From Aristolochia californica (Eukaryota > Streptophyta > Magnoliopsida > Piperales > Aristolochiaceae), in NCBI GenBank assembly GCA_029961685.1, contig JARWKL010000001.1, forward strand, positions 27,416,295-27,480,294: a stretch of 64,000 bases of DNA, written 5' to 3'. The translations under genes and the position numbers were made by a program. The notes under the pieces were generated by a model that was given only the letters and a program-made list of their open reading frames with translations, searched no databases and was not told the DNA's origin. Of the stretch, positions 1-12,298 are shown one piece after another (positions within the stretch are counted from its first letter, which is position 1; every line of letters begins with the position of its first letter).

Positions 1-536
1 TTTTTATTGTTTTTAATTGTTTAACTCCAAAAGCATCATTTTGTTGTGATGTATTTGCGTTTTTGGTTTACAAGATGAAGGGAGAGCGAAAACTCAAAGT
101 TTTGTTTTAAGAAAAAAGAGTACATCTAGAATGGAAAAGCACAATGCACAATTGTAGGGAGAGATAATTCCAAAGAGTTTCTGTAATTTTTAGGGATTGT
201 AAGCTCTTCTTAGTTTTTATATATCAGGTTTAGCAATCGTTGGGAAAAAGGGGGAGGCAGGGATTTTTAACGGAGTCTTGACTCCCAATCCATAAGTCAT
301 TTCTTCCGGTAATATAGCCCGTCACGCTTGATAAATCACTTTACAGTCATATATGATTGTTGGGTCAACTATTTGTAGATGGGCAAAATAATGGCTTGTT
401 TGACTCGGGTAAATATCCCACCGCACGTTCACTTGAGAATTTAATGAGCGTTTGTTATTCTCTTCAAATGCTTTGGATCCATAGGTGATTTGCATCTTTA
501 ACATGTTTCAAACATGCAAATCCATTATTAAAGCAT
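1..536 (+). repeat. Unit U0, partial, class S
   Basis: The left edge of the window cuts this unit inside its A/T box. Marks are TTTGCGTTTTTGG, GGAAAAGCACAATGCACAAT and GTAGGGAGAG, all shared with U4 2657 bp downstream. Confidence 0.92.
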
Positions 537-1200
537 GTGTGGAGGAAATCTCTTTCTTATAAAATTCCAAGCTGTTAGGGTTGAACTAGTGGAATTTCCA
601 AAACTTGGACAACAATACTTTTTTGTTCATTTGTGGTGTGTGAATAAATTTTCTTTGCTTACATTTTTTGTTGTTTTAAATTTTTTAACTCCAAAATTTT
701 CATTTTGTTGTGATGTATTTGCCTTTTTGGTTTACGGGCTGAAGGGAGAGCGAAAACTCAAAGTTTTGATTTATGAAAAAATTGTACATCTAAAATGGAA
801 ATGCATAGTGCACAAATGTAGAGCGAGATAATTCCAAAGAGTTTCTGTATTTTTTAGGGATTCTAAGGTCTTTTTAGTTTTTATATATCATGTTTTGCAA
901 TCGTCGGGAAAGAGGGGGCAGCAGGGCTTTTTAACTGATTCTTGACTCCAAATCCATGAGTCATTTCTTAGGGTAATATAGCCCGTTACGCATGATAAAT
1001 TAATTTACAACCATCTATGATCATTGGGTCAGCTTTTTGTAGATGGGCAAAATAATGGCTTGGTTGACTCGGGTAAATATCCCACCGCACGTTCAGTTGA
1101 GAATTTAATGAGCATTTGTTATTCTCTTCAAAAGCTTTGAATCCATGGGTGATTTGCATCTTTAACATGTTTAAAACATGCATATCAATTTTTATAGTAT
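537..1200 (+). repeat. Unit U1, S/L mosaic
   Basis: 664 bp. The A/T box is S type, but the downstream half is L-like: TTATGAAAAAATTG, CTAAAATGG, AGAGCGAG and GATTCTAAGGTC. The same combination appears in U5. Confidence 0.9.
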
Positions 1201-1865
1201 GTGTGGAGGAAATCTCTTTCTTATAGAATTCCAAGCTGTTAGGGTTGAACTAGTGGAATTTCCCAAACTTGGACAACAAAACTTTTGTGTTCATTTGTGG
1301 TGTGTGAATAAATTTTCTTTAGTTACTTCTGTTATTTTTTTATATTTTTTAACTACAAAACTTTCATTTTGTTGTGATCTATTTGCCTTTTTATGTTTAC
1401 GGGATGAAGGGAGAGTGAAAACTCAAAGTTTTGTTTTAAGAAAAAAGAGTACATCTAGAATGGAAATGCACAATGCACAAATGTAGAGAGAGATAATTCC
1501 AAAGAGTTTCTGTAATTTTTAGGGTTTGTAAGCTCTTCTTAGTTTTTATATATCAGGTTTTGCAATCGTCGAGAAAAAGGGGGAGGCATGGATTTTTAAT
1601 TGAGTCTTGACTCCCACTCCATAAGTCATTTCTTAGGGTAATATAGCGCGTTACACATGATAAATCACTTTACAATCATCTATGATCGTTGGGTTAGCTT
1701 TTTATAGATGGGCAAAATAATGGCTTGTTTGACTCGGGTAAATATCCCTCCGCATGTTCACTTGAAAATTTAATGAGCATTTGTTGTTCTCTTCAAAAGC
1801 TTTGGATCCATAGGTGATTTGCATCTTTAACATTTTTCAAACTTGCAAAGCCATTTTTTCAGCAT
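1201..1865 (+). repeat. Unit U2, class S
   Basis: 665 bp. Marks are AACTACAAAACTTTC and TTTTATGTTTACGGG. By hand count it differs from U6 at about 22 of 665 positions (near 97% identity). Confidence 0.92.
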
Positions 1866-2529
1866 GTGTGGAGGAAATCTCTTTCTTATAAAATTCCCAG
1901 CTGTTAGGGTTGAGCTAGTGGAATTTCCCAAACATGGACAACAAAACTTTTGTGTTCATTTGTGGTGTGTGAATAAATTTTCTTTACTTACCTTTGTTAT
2001 TTTTTTAAATTTTTTACTCAAAAATTTTCATTTTGTTGTGATCTATTTGCCTTTTTAGTTTATGGGATGAAGGGAGAGCGAAAACGCAAAACTTTGTTTT
2101 AATAAAAAAGAGTACACCTAGAATGGAAATGCACAATGCACAAATGTAGAGAGAGATAATTCCAAAGAGTTTCTGTAATTTTTGGGGATTGTAAGCTCTT
2201 CTTAATTTTTAAATATCAGGTTTTGCAATCGTCGGGAAAAAGGGGGAGGCACGGATTTTTAAATGAGTGTTGACTCCCAATACATAAATCATTTCTTAGG
2301 GTAAAATAGCCCGTTACATATGATAAATCACTTTACAATCATCTATGATCATAGGGTCAGCTTTTTGTAGAAGGGCAAAATAATGGCTTGTGTTGACTCG
2401 GGTAAATATCCCACCGCACGTTCACTTGAGATTTTAATGAGCGTTTGTTATTCTCTTCAACAAGTTTGGATCCATAGGTGATTTGCATCTTTAACATGTT
2501 TCAAACATGCATATCCTTTTTTAAAGCAG
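1866..2529 (+). repeat. Unit U3, class S
   Basis: 664 bp. Marks are TTTACTCAAAAATTTTC and GAAAACGCAAAAC, and it is preceded by AAAGCCATTTTTTCAGC. It pairs with U7. Confidence 0.92.
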
Positions 2530-3039
2530 GTGTGGAGGAAATCTTTTTCTTTTAAAATTCCAAGCTGTTAAGGTTGAACTAGTGGAATTTCCCAAACTTG
2601 GACAATAAAACTGGTGTGTTCATTTGTGGTGTGTGAATAAATTTTATTCACTTACATTTTTTCTTGTTTTTAATTTTTTAAATCCAAAACCTTCATTTTG
2701 TTGTGATCTATTTACGTTTTTGGTTTACGAGATGAAGGGAGAGCGAAAACTCAAAGTTTTGTCTTAAGAAAAAATAGTACATCTAGAATGGAAAAGCACA
2801 ATGCACAATTGTAGGGAGAGATAATTCCAAAGAGTTTCTGTAATTTTTAGGGATTGTAAGCTCTTCTTAGTTTTTATATATCAGGTTTTGCAATCGTGGG
2901 GAAAAAGGGGGAGGCAGGGATTTTTAACTGAGTCTTGACTCCCACTCCATAAGTCATTTCATAGGGTAATATAGCCCGTTACGCATGATAAATAACTTTA
3001 CAATCATCTATGATCGTTGGGTCAGCTTTTTATAGATGG
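2530..3039 (+). repeat. Unit U4, class S, 3' end deleted
   Basis: Normal up to TATAGATGG, where it is joined directly to the TTGnACTAGTGG region of the next unit. Like U0 it has GGAAAAGCACAATGCACAAT, and like U8 it has CATTTCATAGGG and GATAAATAAC. Confidence 0.9.
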
Positions 3040-3118
3040 TTGCACTAGTGGAATTTCCCAAACTAGGACTACAAAACTTTTGTATTCATTTGTTGTGTGT
3101 GAATAAATTTTAATTTTG
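3034..3118 (+). other. Two deletion junctions in U4/U5 (197 bp and 48 bp)
   Basis: At 3039/3040 TATAGATGG is joined to TTGCACTAGTGG, removing about 197 bp across the unit boundary. At about 3110/3111 GAATAAATTT is joined to TAATTTTGTTGTG, removing about 48 bp of A/T box. Restoring 245 bp gives exactly two normal S units. Confidence 0.92.
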
Positions 3119-3612
3119 TTGTGATCTATTTGCCTTTTTGGTTTACGAAATGAAGGGAGAGCGAAAACTCAAAGTTTTGATTTATGAAAAAATTTTACAT
3201 CTAAAATGGAAATGCACAGTGCACAAATGTAGAGCGAGGTACTTCGAAAGAGTTTCTGTAATTTTTACGGATTCTAAGGTCTTTTTAGTTTTTATATATC
3301 AGGTTTTGCAATCGTCAGGAAAAGAGGGGGAAGCAGGGATTTTTAACTGATTCTTGACTCCAAATCCATAAGTCATTTCTTAGGGTAATATAGCCCGTTA
3401 CGCATGACAAATTAATTTACAACCATCTATGATCGTTGGGTCAGCTTTTTGTAGATGGGCAAAATAATGGCTTGGTTGACTCGGGTAAATATCCCACCGC
3501 ACGTTCACTTGAGAATTTAATGAGCATTTGTTATTGTCTTCAAAAGCTTTGGATCCATGGGTGATTTGCATCTTTAACATGTTTAAAACATGCATATCCA
3601 TTTTTAAAGCAT
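3040..3612 (+). repeat. Unit U5, double-deleted S/L mosaic
   Basis: It lacks its first 40 or so bases and most of its A/T box. The rest matches U1: TTATGAAAAAATT, CTAAAATGG, AGAGCGAG and GATTCTTGAC. Confidence 0.9.
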
Positions 3613-4277
3613 GTGTGGAGGAAATCTCTTTCTTATAGAATTCCAAGCTGTTAGGGTTGAACTAGTGGAATTTCCCAAACTTGGACAACAAAACTTTTGT
3701 GATCATTTGTGGTGTGTGAATAAATTTTCTTTAGTTACTTGTGTTATTGTTTTAAATTTTTTAACTACAAAACTTTCATTTTGCTGTGATCTATTTGCCA
3801 TTTTATGTTTACGGGATGAAGGGAGAGCGAAAACTAAAAGTTTTGTTTTAAGAAAAAAGAGTACATCTAGAATGGAAATGCACAATGCACAAATGTAGAG
3901 AGAGATAATTCCAAAGAGTTTCTGTAATTTTTAGGGTTTGTAAGCTCTTCTTAATTTTTATATATCAGGTTTTGCAATCGTCGAGAAAAAGGGGGAGGCA
4001 TGGATTTTTAACTGAGTCTTGACTCCCACTTCATAAGTCATTTCTTAGGGTAATATTAGCTGTTACACATGATAAATCACTTTACAATCATCTATGATCG
4101 TTGGGTCAACTTTTTATAGATGGGCAAAATAATGGCTTGTTTGACTCGGGTAAATATCCCACCGCATGTTCACTTGAAAATTTAATGAGGGTTTGTAGTT
4201 CTCTTCAAAAGCTTTGGATCCATAGCTGATTTGCATCTTTAACATGTTTCAAACTTGCAAAGCCATTTTTTCAGCAT
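3613..4277 (+). repeat. Unit U6, class S
   Basis: 665 bp. Counterpart of U2 (AACTACAAAACTTTC, CCATTTTATGTTTACGGG). The AGCCCGTTAC core is altered to TTAGCTGTTAC. Confidence 0.92.
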
Positions 4278-4941
4278 GTGTGGAGGAAATCTCTTTCTTA
4301 TAAAATTCCCAGCTGTTAGGGTTGAGCTAGTGGCATTTCCCAAACATGGATAGCAAAACCTTTGTGTTCATTTGTGGTGTGTGAATAAATTTTCTTTACT
4401 TACATTTGTTATTGTTTTAAATTTTTTCACTCAAAAATTTTCATTTTGTTGTGATCTATTTGCCTTTTTGGTTTACGGGAAGAAGGGAGAGCGAAAACGC
4501 AAAATTTTGTTTTAAGAAAAAAGAGTACATCTAGAATGGAAATGCACAATGCACAAATGTAGAGAGAGATAATTCCAAAGAGTTTCTGTAATTTTTGGGG
4601 ATTGTAAGCTCTTCTTAATTTTTAAATATCATGTTTTGCAATCGTCGGGAAAAAGGGGGTGGCAGGGATTTTTAACTGAGTCTTGACTTCGAATCCATAA
4701 ATCATTTCTTAGGGTAAAATAGCCCGTTACACATGATAAATCACTTTACAATCATCTATGATCGTTGGGTCAGCTTTTTGTAGAAGGGCAAAATAATGGC
4801 TTGTTTGACTCGGGTAAATATCCCACCGCACATTCACTTGAGAATTTAATGAGCGTTTGTTATTCTCTTCAACAACTTTGGATCCATAGGTGATTTGCAT
4901 CTTTAACATATTTCAAACATGCATATCCTTTTTTAAAGCAT
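4278..4941 (+). repeat. Unit U7, class S
   Basis: 664 bp. Counterpart of U3 (TTCACTCAAAAATTTTC, GAAAACGCAAAATTTTG). Confidence 0.92.
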
Positions 4942-5605
4942 GTGTGGAGGAAATCTCTTTCTTATAAAATTCCTAGCTGTTAGGGTTGAACTAGTGGAGT
5001 TTCCCAAACTTGGACAACAAAACTGTTGTGTTCATTTGTGGTGTGTGAATAAATTATCTTCACTTACATTTGTTATTGTTTTTAATTTTTTACCTTCAAA
5101 ATTTTCATTTTTTTGTGATCTATTTGCCTTTTTGGTTTACGGGATGAAGGCAGAGCGAAAACTCAAAGTTTTATTTTAAGAAAAAAGAGAACAACTAGAA
5201 TGGAAATGCACAGTGCACAAATATAGAGGGAGATAATTCCAAAGAGTTTCTGTAATTTTTATGGATTGTAAGCTCTTCTTAGTTTTTATATATCAGGTTA
5301 TGCAATCGTCAGGAAAAAAGGGGAGGCAAGGATTTTTAACTGAGTCTTGACTCCCAATCCATAAGTCATTTCATAGGGTAATATAGCCCGTTACGCATGA
5401 TAAATAACTTTACAATCATCTATGATCGTTGGGTCAGCTTTTTATAGATGGGCAAAATAATGGCTTGTTTGACTCGGGTAAATATCCCAACGCACGTTCA
5501 ATTGAGAATTTAATTAACGTTTCTTATTCTCTTCCAAAGCTTTGGATCCATAGGTGATTTGCATCTTTAACATGTTTAAAACATGCATGTCCATTTTTAA
5601 AGCAT
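4942..5605 (+). repeat. Unit U8, class S
   Basis: 664 bp. It starts like U4 and ends like U4 (CATTTCATAGGG, CTTTTTATAGATGGG). The middle differs, with GAACAACTAGAATGG and GCACAGTGCACAAATATAG, close to U10. Confidence 0.9.
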
Positions 5606-6274
5606 GTGTGGAGGAAATCTCTTTCTTATAAAATTCCAAGTTGTTAAGGTTGAACTAGTGGAATTTCCCAAACTTTGACAAATAAACTTTTGTATTCATT
5701 TGTGGTGTGTGAATAATTTTTATTTACTTAAATTTGTTATTTTTTTAAAATATTTTTGATCATGAACTCTAACATTTTCATTTTGTTGTGATCTATTTGC
5801 TTTTTTGGTTTACAGGATGAAGGGAGAGAGAAGAGTCAAAGTTTAATTTTAAGAAAAAAGTGTATATCTAGAATGAAAATTCACAATGCACAAATTTAGA
5901 GAGAGATAATTCCAAAGAGTTTCTGCAATTTTTAGGGATTCTAAGGTCTTTTTAGTTTTTTTATATCAGGTTTTGCAATCATCGGGAAAAAGGGGGAAGC
6001 AGGGATTTTTAACTGAGTGTTGACTCCCAATCCATAAGTAATTTCTTAGGGTAATATAGCTCGTTACACATGATAAATCATTTTACAATCATCTATGATC
6101 GTTGGGTCAGCTTTTTGTAGATGGGAAAAACAATGGCATGTTTGACTCGGGTAAATATCCCACCGCACGTTCTCTTGAGAATTTAATGAGTGTTTGTCTC
6201 TTCAAAAGCTTTGGATCAATAGGTGATTTGCATGTTTAACATGTTTAAGACATGCATATCCATTTTTAAAGCAT
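5606..6274 (+). repeat. Unit U9, divergent L-type box, mosaic
   Basis: 669 bp. The A/T box is a diverged L form (GATCATGAACTCTAAC). CTAGAATGA follows, then L-type GATTCTAAGGTC and GTGTTGAC. About 5 bp are missing at TTTGTCTCTTCAAAAGC. It is the only L-like box in the first 6.9 kb. Confidence 0.88.
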
Positions 6275-6938
6275 GTGGGGAGGAAATCTCTTTCTTATAA
6301 AATTCCAAGCTGTTAGAGTTGAACTAGTGGAATTTCCCAAACATGGACAACAAAACTTTTGTGTTCATTTGTGGATTTTGAATAAATTTTCTTTACTTAC
6401 ATTTGTTATTGTTTTAAATTTTTTAACCCCAATATTTTCATTTTGTTGTGATCTATTTGCCTTTTTGGTTTACGGGATGAAGGGAGAGCGAAAACTCAAA
6501 CTTTTGTTTTAAGAAAAAAGAGAACAGCTAGAATGGAAATGCACAGTGCACAAATGTAGAGAGAGATAATTCCAAAGAGTTTTTGTAATTTTTACGGATT
6601 GTAAGCTCTTCTTAGTTTTTATATATCAGGTTTTGCAAACGTCGGGGAAAAGAGGGAGGCCAGGAATTTTAACTGAGTCTTGACTCCCAATCCATAAGTC
6701 ATTTCATCGGGTAATATAGCCCGTTACGCATGATAAATCACTTTACAATCATCTATGATCGTTGGGTCAGCTTTTTATAGATGGGCAAAATAATGGCTAG
6801 TTTGACTCGGGTAAATATCCCACCGCACGTTCAGTTGAGAATTTAATGAACGTTTGTAATTCTCTTCAAAAGCTTTGGATCCATAAGTGATTTGCATCTT
6901 TAACATGTTTCAAACATACAACTCCATTTTTTAAGCAT
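6275..6938 (+). repeat. Unit U10, class S
   Basis: 664 bp. It starts GTGGGGAGG. Marks are GTGGATTTTGAATAAATT, AACCCCAATATTTTC and GAACAGCTAGAATGG. Confidence 0.9.
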
Positions 6939-7612
6939 GTGTGGAGGAAATCTCTTTCTTATAAAATTCAAAGCTGTTAGGGTTGAACTAGTGGAATTTC
7001 CCAAACTTGGACAACAAAACTTTTGTATTGATTTGTGGTGTGTGAATAAATTTTATTTACTTACATTTGTTATTGTTTTAAATTTTTTTCCGTACATGAA
7101 ATCTAAAATTTTCATTTTGTTGTGATCTATTTGCCTATTTGGTTTACAGGATGAAGGGAGAGCGAAAACTCAAAGTTTTGAATGATGAAAAAAGTGTACA
7201 TCTAAAATGAAAATGCATAGTGCACAAATGTAGAGCGAGATAATTCCAAAGAGTTTGGGTAATTTTTAGGGATTCTAAGGTCTTTTTAGTATTTATAAAT
7301 CAGGTTTTGCAATCGTTGGGAAAAAAGGGGAAGCAGGGATTTTTAACTGAGTGTTGACTCCCAATCCATAAGTCATTTATTACGGTAATATAGCCCGTTA
7401 TGCATGATAAATCATTTTACAATCATATATGATTGTTCGGTCAGCTTTTTGAAGATGGGCAAAAAAATGGCTTGTTTGACATGGGTAAATATCCCACCGC
7501 ACGTTCAGTTGAGAATTTAATGAGCGTTTGTTATTCTCTTCAAAAGCTTTGGATCCATAGGTGATTTGCATCTTTAACATGTTTCAAAAATGCAAATCCA
7601 TTTTTTAAGCAT
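6939..7612 (+). repeat. Unit U11, class L
   Basis: 674 bp. The first canonical L unit: CCGTACATGAAATCT, GAATGATGAAAAAAGTG, GAGTTTGGGTAATTT and GTGTTGAC. Confidence 0.92.
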
Positions 7613-8286
7613 GAGTGGACGAAATCTCTTTCTTATAAAATTCCAAACTGTTAGGGTTGAACTAGTGGAATTTCCGAAACTTGGACAACAAAACATTTGT
7701 ATTTATTTGTGGTGTGTGAATAAATTTTATTTACTTACATTTGTTATTGTTTTAAATTTTTTTCCGTACATGAACTCTAAAATTTTCATTTTGTTCTGAT
7801 CTATTTGCCTTTTTGGTTTACAGGATGAAGGGAGAGTGAAAACTCAAAGTTTTGGTTTATGAAAAAAGTGTACATCTAAAATGAAAATGCGCAGTGCACA
7901 AATGTAGAGCGAGATAATTCCAAAGAGTTTCTATAATTTTTAGGGATTCTAAGGTCTTTTTAGTTTTTATATATCAGGTTTTGCAATCGTCGGGAAAAAG
8001 GGGGAAGTTGGGATTTTTAACTGAGTCTTGACTCGCAATCCATAAGTCATTTCTTAGGGAAATATAGCCCGTTACGCATGCTAAATCACTTGACAATCAT
8101 CTATGATCGTTGGGTCGGCATTTTGCAGATGGGCAAAATAATGGCTTGTTTGACTCGGGTAAATATCCCACCGCACGTTCACTTGAGAATTTAATGAGCG
8201 TTTGTTATTCTCTTCAAAAGCTTTGGATCCATAGGTGATTTGCATCTATAACATGTTTAAAACATGCATATCCATTTTTAAAGCAT
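7613..8286 (+). repeat. Unit U12, class L
   Basis: 674 bp. It starts GAGTGGACG. Marks are GCGCAGTGCAC and GGTCGGCATTTTGCAG; the late marker is S-like GTCTTGAC. Confidence 0.92.
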
Positions 8287-8950
8287 GTGTGGAGGAAATC
8301 TCTTTCTTATAAAATTCCAAGCTGTTAGGGTTGAACTAGTGGAATTTCCCAAACTTGGACAATAAAACTTTTCTGTTCATTTGTGGTGTGTGATTAAATT
8401 TTCTTTACTTACATTTGTTATTTTTTTACATTTTTTAACTCCAAACCCTTCATTTTATTGTGATCTATTTGCCTTTTTGGTTTACATGATGAAGGCAGAG
8501 CGAAAACTCAAAATTTTGTTTTAAGAAAAAAGAGTACATCTAATATGGGAATGCACAATGCACAAAAGTAGAGAGAGATAATTCCAAAGAGTTTTTGTAA
8601 TTTTTTGGAATTGTAAGCTCTTCTTAGTTTTTATATATCAGGTTTTGTAATTGTCAGGAAAAAGGGGGAGGCAAGGATTTTTATCTGAGACTTGACTCCC
8701 AATCCATAAGTAATTTCTTAGGGTAATATAGCCCGTTACGCATGATAACTCACTTTACAATCATCTATGATCGTTGGGTCAGCTTTTTGTAGATGGGCAA
8801 AATAATGGCTTGTTTGACTCAGGTAAATATCCCACCGCATGTTCACTTGAGAATTTAATGAGCGTTTGTTATTCTCTTCAAAAGCTTTGGATCCGTAGGT
8901 GATTTGCATCTTTAAAATGTTTCAAACATGCAAATCCATTTTTTAAGCAT
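8287..8950 (+). repeat. Unit U13, class S, T variant
   Basis: 664 bp. GTGTGATTAAATTTTC, CCCTTCATTTTATTG and GATGAAGGCAGAG group it with U18, U27 and U38. Confidence 0.9.
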
Positions 8951-9624
8951 GTGTGGAGGAAATCTCTTTCTTATAAAATTCCAAGCTGTTAGGGTTGAAC
9001 TAGTGGAATTTCCCAAACTTGGACAACAAAACATTTGTTTTCATTTGTGGTGTGTGAATAAATTTTATTTACTTAAATTTTTTTTTGTTTTAAATTTTTT
9101 TCCGTACATGGACTATAAAATTTTCATTTTGTTGAGATCTATTTGCCTTTTTGGTTTACGGGATGAAGGGAGAGAGAAAACTAAAAGTTTTGATTTATGA
9201 AAAAAGCGTACATCTAAAATGAAAATGCGTAGTGTACAAATGTTGAGCGAGATAATTCCATAGAGTTTCTGTAATTTTTAGGGATTCTAAGGTCTTTTTA
9301 GTTTTTATATATCCGGTTTTGCAATCATCAGGAAAAAGGGGGAAGCAGGGATTTATAACTCAGTCTTGACTCCCAATCCATAAGTCATTTCATAGAGTAA
9401 TATTGCCTGTTACGCATGATAAATCACTTTACAATCATCTATGATCGTTGGGTCAGCTTTTTGTAGATGGGCAAAATAATGGCTTTTTTGACTCGGGTAA
9501 ATATCCCACCGCACGTTCACTTGAGAATTTAATGAGCATTTGTTATTCTCTTCAAAAGCTTTGGATCCATAGGTTATTTGCATCTTTAACAAGTATAAAA
9601 CATGCATATCTATTTTTAAAACTT
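8951..9624 (+). repeat. Unit U14, class L
   Basis: 674 bp. Marks are CCGTACATGGACTAT and GCGTAGTGTACAAATG; the late marker is GTCTTGAC. Confidence 0.92.
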
Positions 9625-10288
9625 GTGTGGACGAAATCTCTTTCTTATAAAATTCCAAGCTATTAGGGTTGACCTAGTGAAATTTCCCAAACATGGACAA
9701 CAAAACTTTTGTGTTCATTTGTGGTGTGTGAATAAATTTTCTTTACTTACTTTTTTTATTGTTTTATATTTTTTAACTGCAAAATATTTATTTTTTTGTA
9801 ATCTATTTGCCTTTTTGGTTTACGGGATGAAGGGAGTGCGAAAACTCAAAGTTTGGTGTTAAGAAAAAAGAGTACACCTAGAATTGAAATTCACAACGCA
9901 CAAATGTTGAGAGAGATAATTCCAAAGAGTTTCTGTAATTTTTAGGGATTGTAAGCTCTTCTTAGTTTTTATATATCAGGTTTTGCAATCGTCGAGAAAA
10001 TGGGGGAGCATGGAATATTTAACTGAGTCTTGACTCCCAATCCATAAGTCATTTCTTAGGGTAATATAGCCAGTTACGCATGATAAATCACTTTGCAATC
10101 TTCTATGATCGTTGGGTCAGCTTTTTGTAGATGGGCAAAATAATGGCTTGTTTGACTCGAGTAAATATCCCATCGCACGTTCACTTGAGAATTTAATGAG
10201 CGTTTGTTATTCTCTTCGAAAGCTTTGGATCCATAGGTGATTTGCATCTTTAACATGTTTCAAACATGCAAATCCATTTTTTAAGCAA
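9625..10288 (+). repeat. Unit U15, class S
   Basis: 664 bp. Marks are AACTGCAAAATATTTA, GGGAGTGCG and a shortened G tract, TGGGGGAGCATGG. Confidence 0.9.
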
Positions 10289-10962
10289 GTGTGGAGGAAA
10301 TCTCATTCTTATAAAATTCCAAGATGTAAGGGTTGAACTAGAGGAATTTCCCAAACTTGGACAACAAAACTTTTGTATTCATTTGTGGCGTGTGAATAAT
10401 TTTCATTACTTACATTTGTTATTGTTTTAAATTTTTTTCCGTATATGAACACTAAAATTTTCATTTTGTTATGATCTATTTGCCTTTTTGGTTTACGGGA
10501 TGAAGGGAGAGCGAAAAGTCAAAGTTTTATTTTAAGAAAAAAGTGTTTATCTAGAATGAAAATGCACAATGCACAAATGTAGAGAGAGATAATTCCAAAG
10601 AGTTCCTGTAATTTTTAGGGATTGTAAGCTCTTCTTAATTTTTAAATTTGAGGATTTGCAATCGTCGGGAAAAAGGGGGGAGGCAGGAATTTTTAACTAA
10701 GTCTTGACTCCCAATTGATAAGTCATTTCTTAGGGTAATATTGCCCGTTACGCATGATAAATCACTTTACAATCATCTATGATCATTGGGTCAGCTTTTT
10801 GTAGATGGGCAAAATAATGGCTTGTTTGACTCTTGTAAATATCCCACCGCACGTTCACTTGAAAATTTAATGAGCATTTTTTATTCTCTTCAAAAGCTTT
10901 GGATCCATAGGTGATTTGCATCTTTGACATTTATAAAACATGCAAATCCTTTTTTTAAGCAT
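10289..10962 (+). repeat. Unit U16, L/S mosaic
   Basis: 674 bp. The 5' part is L (CCGTATATGAACACT). From TTTTAAGAAAAAAG on it is S-like (AGAGAGAG, GATTGTAAGCTCTTC, GGGGGGAGGC, GTCTTGAC). Confidence 0.9.
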
Positions 10963-11635
10963 ATGTGGAGGAAATCTCTTTTTGATAAAATTCCAAGCTG
11001 TTAGGACAAACTAGTGGAATTTCCCAAACTAGGACAACAAAACTTTTGTATTCATTTGTGGTGTGTAAAAAAAAATTATTTACATACATTTGTTATTGTT
11101 TTAAATTTTGTTCCGTACATGAACTCTAAAATTTTCATTTTGTTGTGATCTATTTTCCTTTTTGGTTTACGTGATGAAGGGAGAGCGAAAACTCAAATTT
11201 TTGATTTATGAAAAAAGTGTACATCTAAAATGAAAATGTGCAGTGCACAAATGTAGAGCGAGATAATTCCAAACAGTTTCTGTAATTTTTAGGTTTTCTA
11301 TGGTCTCTTTAGTTTTTATATATCAGGTTTTCCAATCGTCGGGAAAAAGGGGGAAGCAGGGATTTTTAACTGAGTGTTGACTCCCAATCCATAAGTCATT
11401 TCTTAGGGTAATATAGCCCGTTACGCATGATAAATCACTTTACAATCATCTATGATCATTGGGTTAGCTTTTTGTAGATGGGCAAAATAATGGCTTATTT
11501 GACTCTGGTAAATATCCCATCGCACGTTCACTTGAGAATTTAATGAGCGTTTGTGATTCTCTTCAAAAGCTTTGGATCCATAGGTTATGTGCATCTTTAA
11601 CATGTTTAAAACATGCATATCCACTTTTAAAGCAT
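10963..11635 (+). repeat. Unit U17, class L
   Basis: 673 bp. The usual TTAGGGTTGAAC is altered to TTAGGACAAAC. A nine-A run interrupts GTGTGAATAAATT, and the dinucleotide block reads GTGCAGTGCAC. Confidence 0.9.
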
Positions 11636-12298
11636 GTGTGGAGGAAATCTCTTTCTTATAAAATTCCAAGCTTTTAGGGTTGAACTAGTGGAATTTCCAA
11701 AACTTGAACAACAAAACTTTTGTGTTCATTTGTGGTGTGTGATTAAATTTTCATTACTTACTTTTGTTATTTTTTTTAATTTTTTAACTCTAAAACCTTC
11801 ATTTTGTTGTCATCTATTTGCCTTTTTGGTTTACGGGATGAAGGCAGAGCGAAAACTCAAAGTTTTATTTTAAGAAAAAAGTGTACATCGAAAATGGAAA
11901 TCCACAATGTACAAATGTAGAGACAGATAATTTCAATGAGTTTTTGTAATTTTTAGGGATTGTAAGCTCTTCTTAGTTTTTTATATCAAATTTTGTAATC
12001 GTCGGGAAAAAGGGGGAGGCATGGATGTTTAACTGAGTCTTGACTGCCAATCCATAAGTCATTTCTTAGGGTAATATCCCTCGTTACGCATGATAAATCA
12101 CTTTACAATCATCTATGATCGTTGTGTCAGGTTTTTGTACATGGGCAAACTAATGGCTTGTTTGACTCGGGTAAATATCCCACCGAACGTTCAGTTGAGA
12201 ATTTAATGAGCATTTGTTATTTTCTTCAAAAGCTTTGGATCCATAGGTGATTTGCATCTTTAACAAGTTTCAAACATGCAAATCCATTTTTTAAGCAT
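11636..12298 (+). repeat. Unit U18, class S, T variant
   Basis: 663 bp. Marks are GTGTGATTAAATTTTC, ACCTTCATTTTG, AAGGCAGAG, CATCGAAAATGG and AGACAGATAATT; it ends with CGTTGTGTCAGG. Confidence 0.9.

Larger units (their letters stand above)
1..5450 (+). repeat. Four-unit higher-order repeat, period 2657 bp
   Basis: U0-U3 and U4-U7 match in order: U0/U4 share GGAAAAGCACAATGCACAAT, U1/U5 share TTATGAAAAAATT, U2/U6 share TTTTATGTTTACGGG and U3/U7 share GAAAACGCAAAA. U0 and U4 marks lie 2657 bp apart, four units of about 664. After U4/U5 the offset drops to 2412 because of 245 bp of deletions. A third copy starts at U8 and is recognisable to about 5450. Confidence 0.88.
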
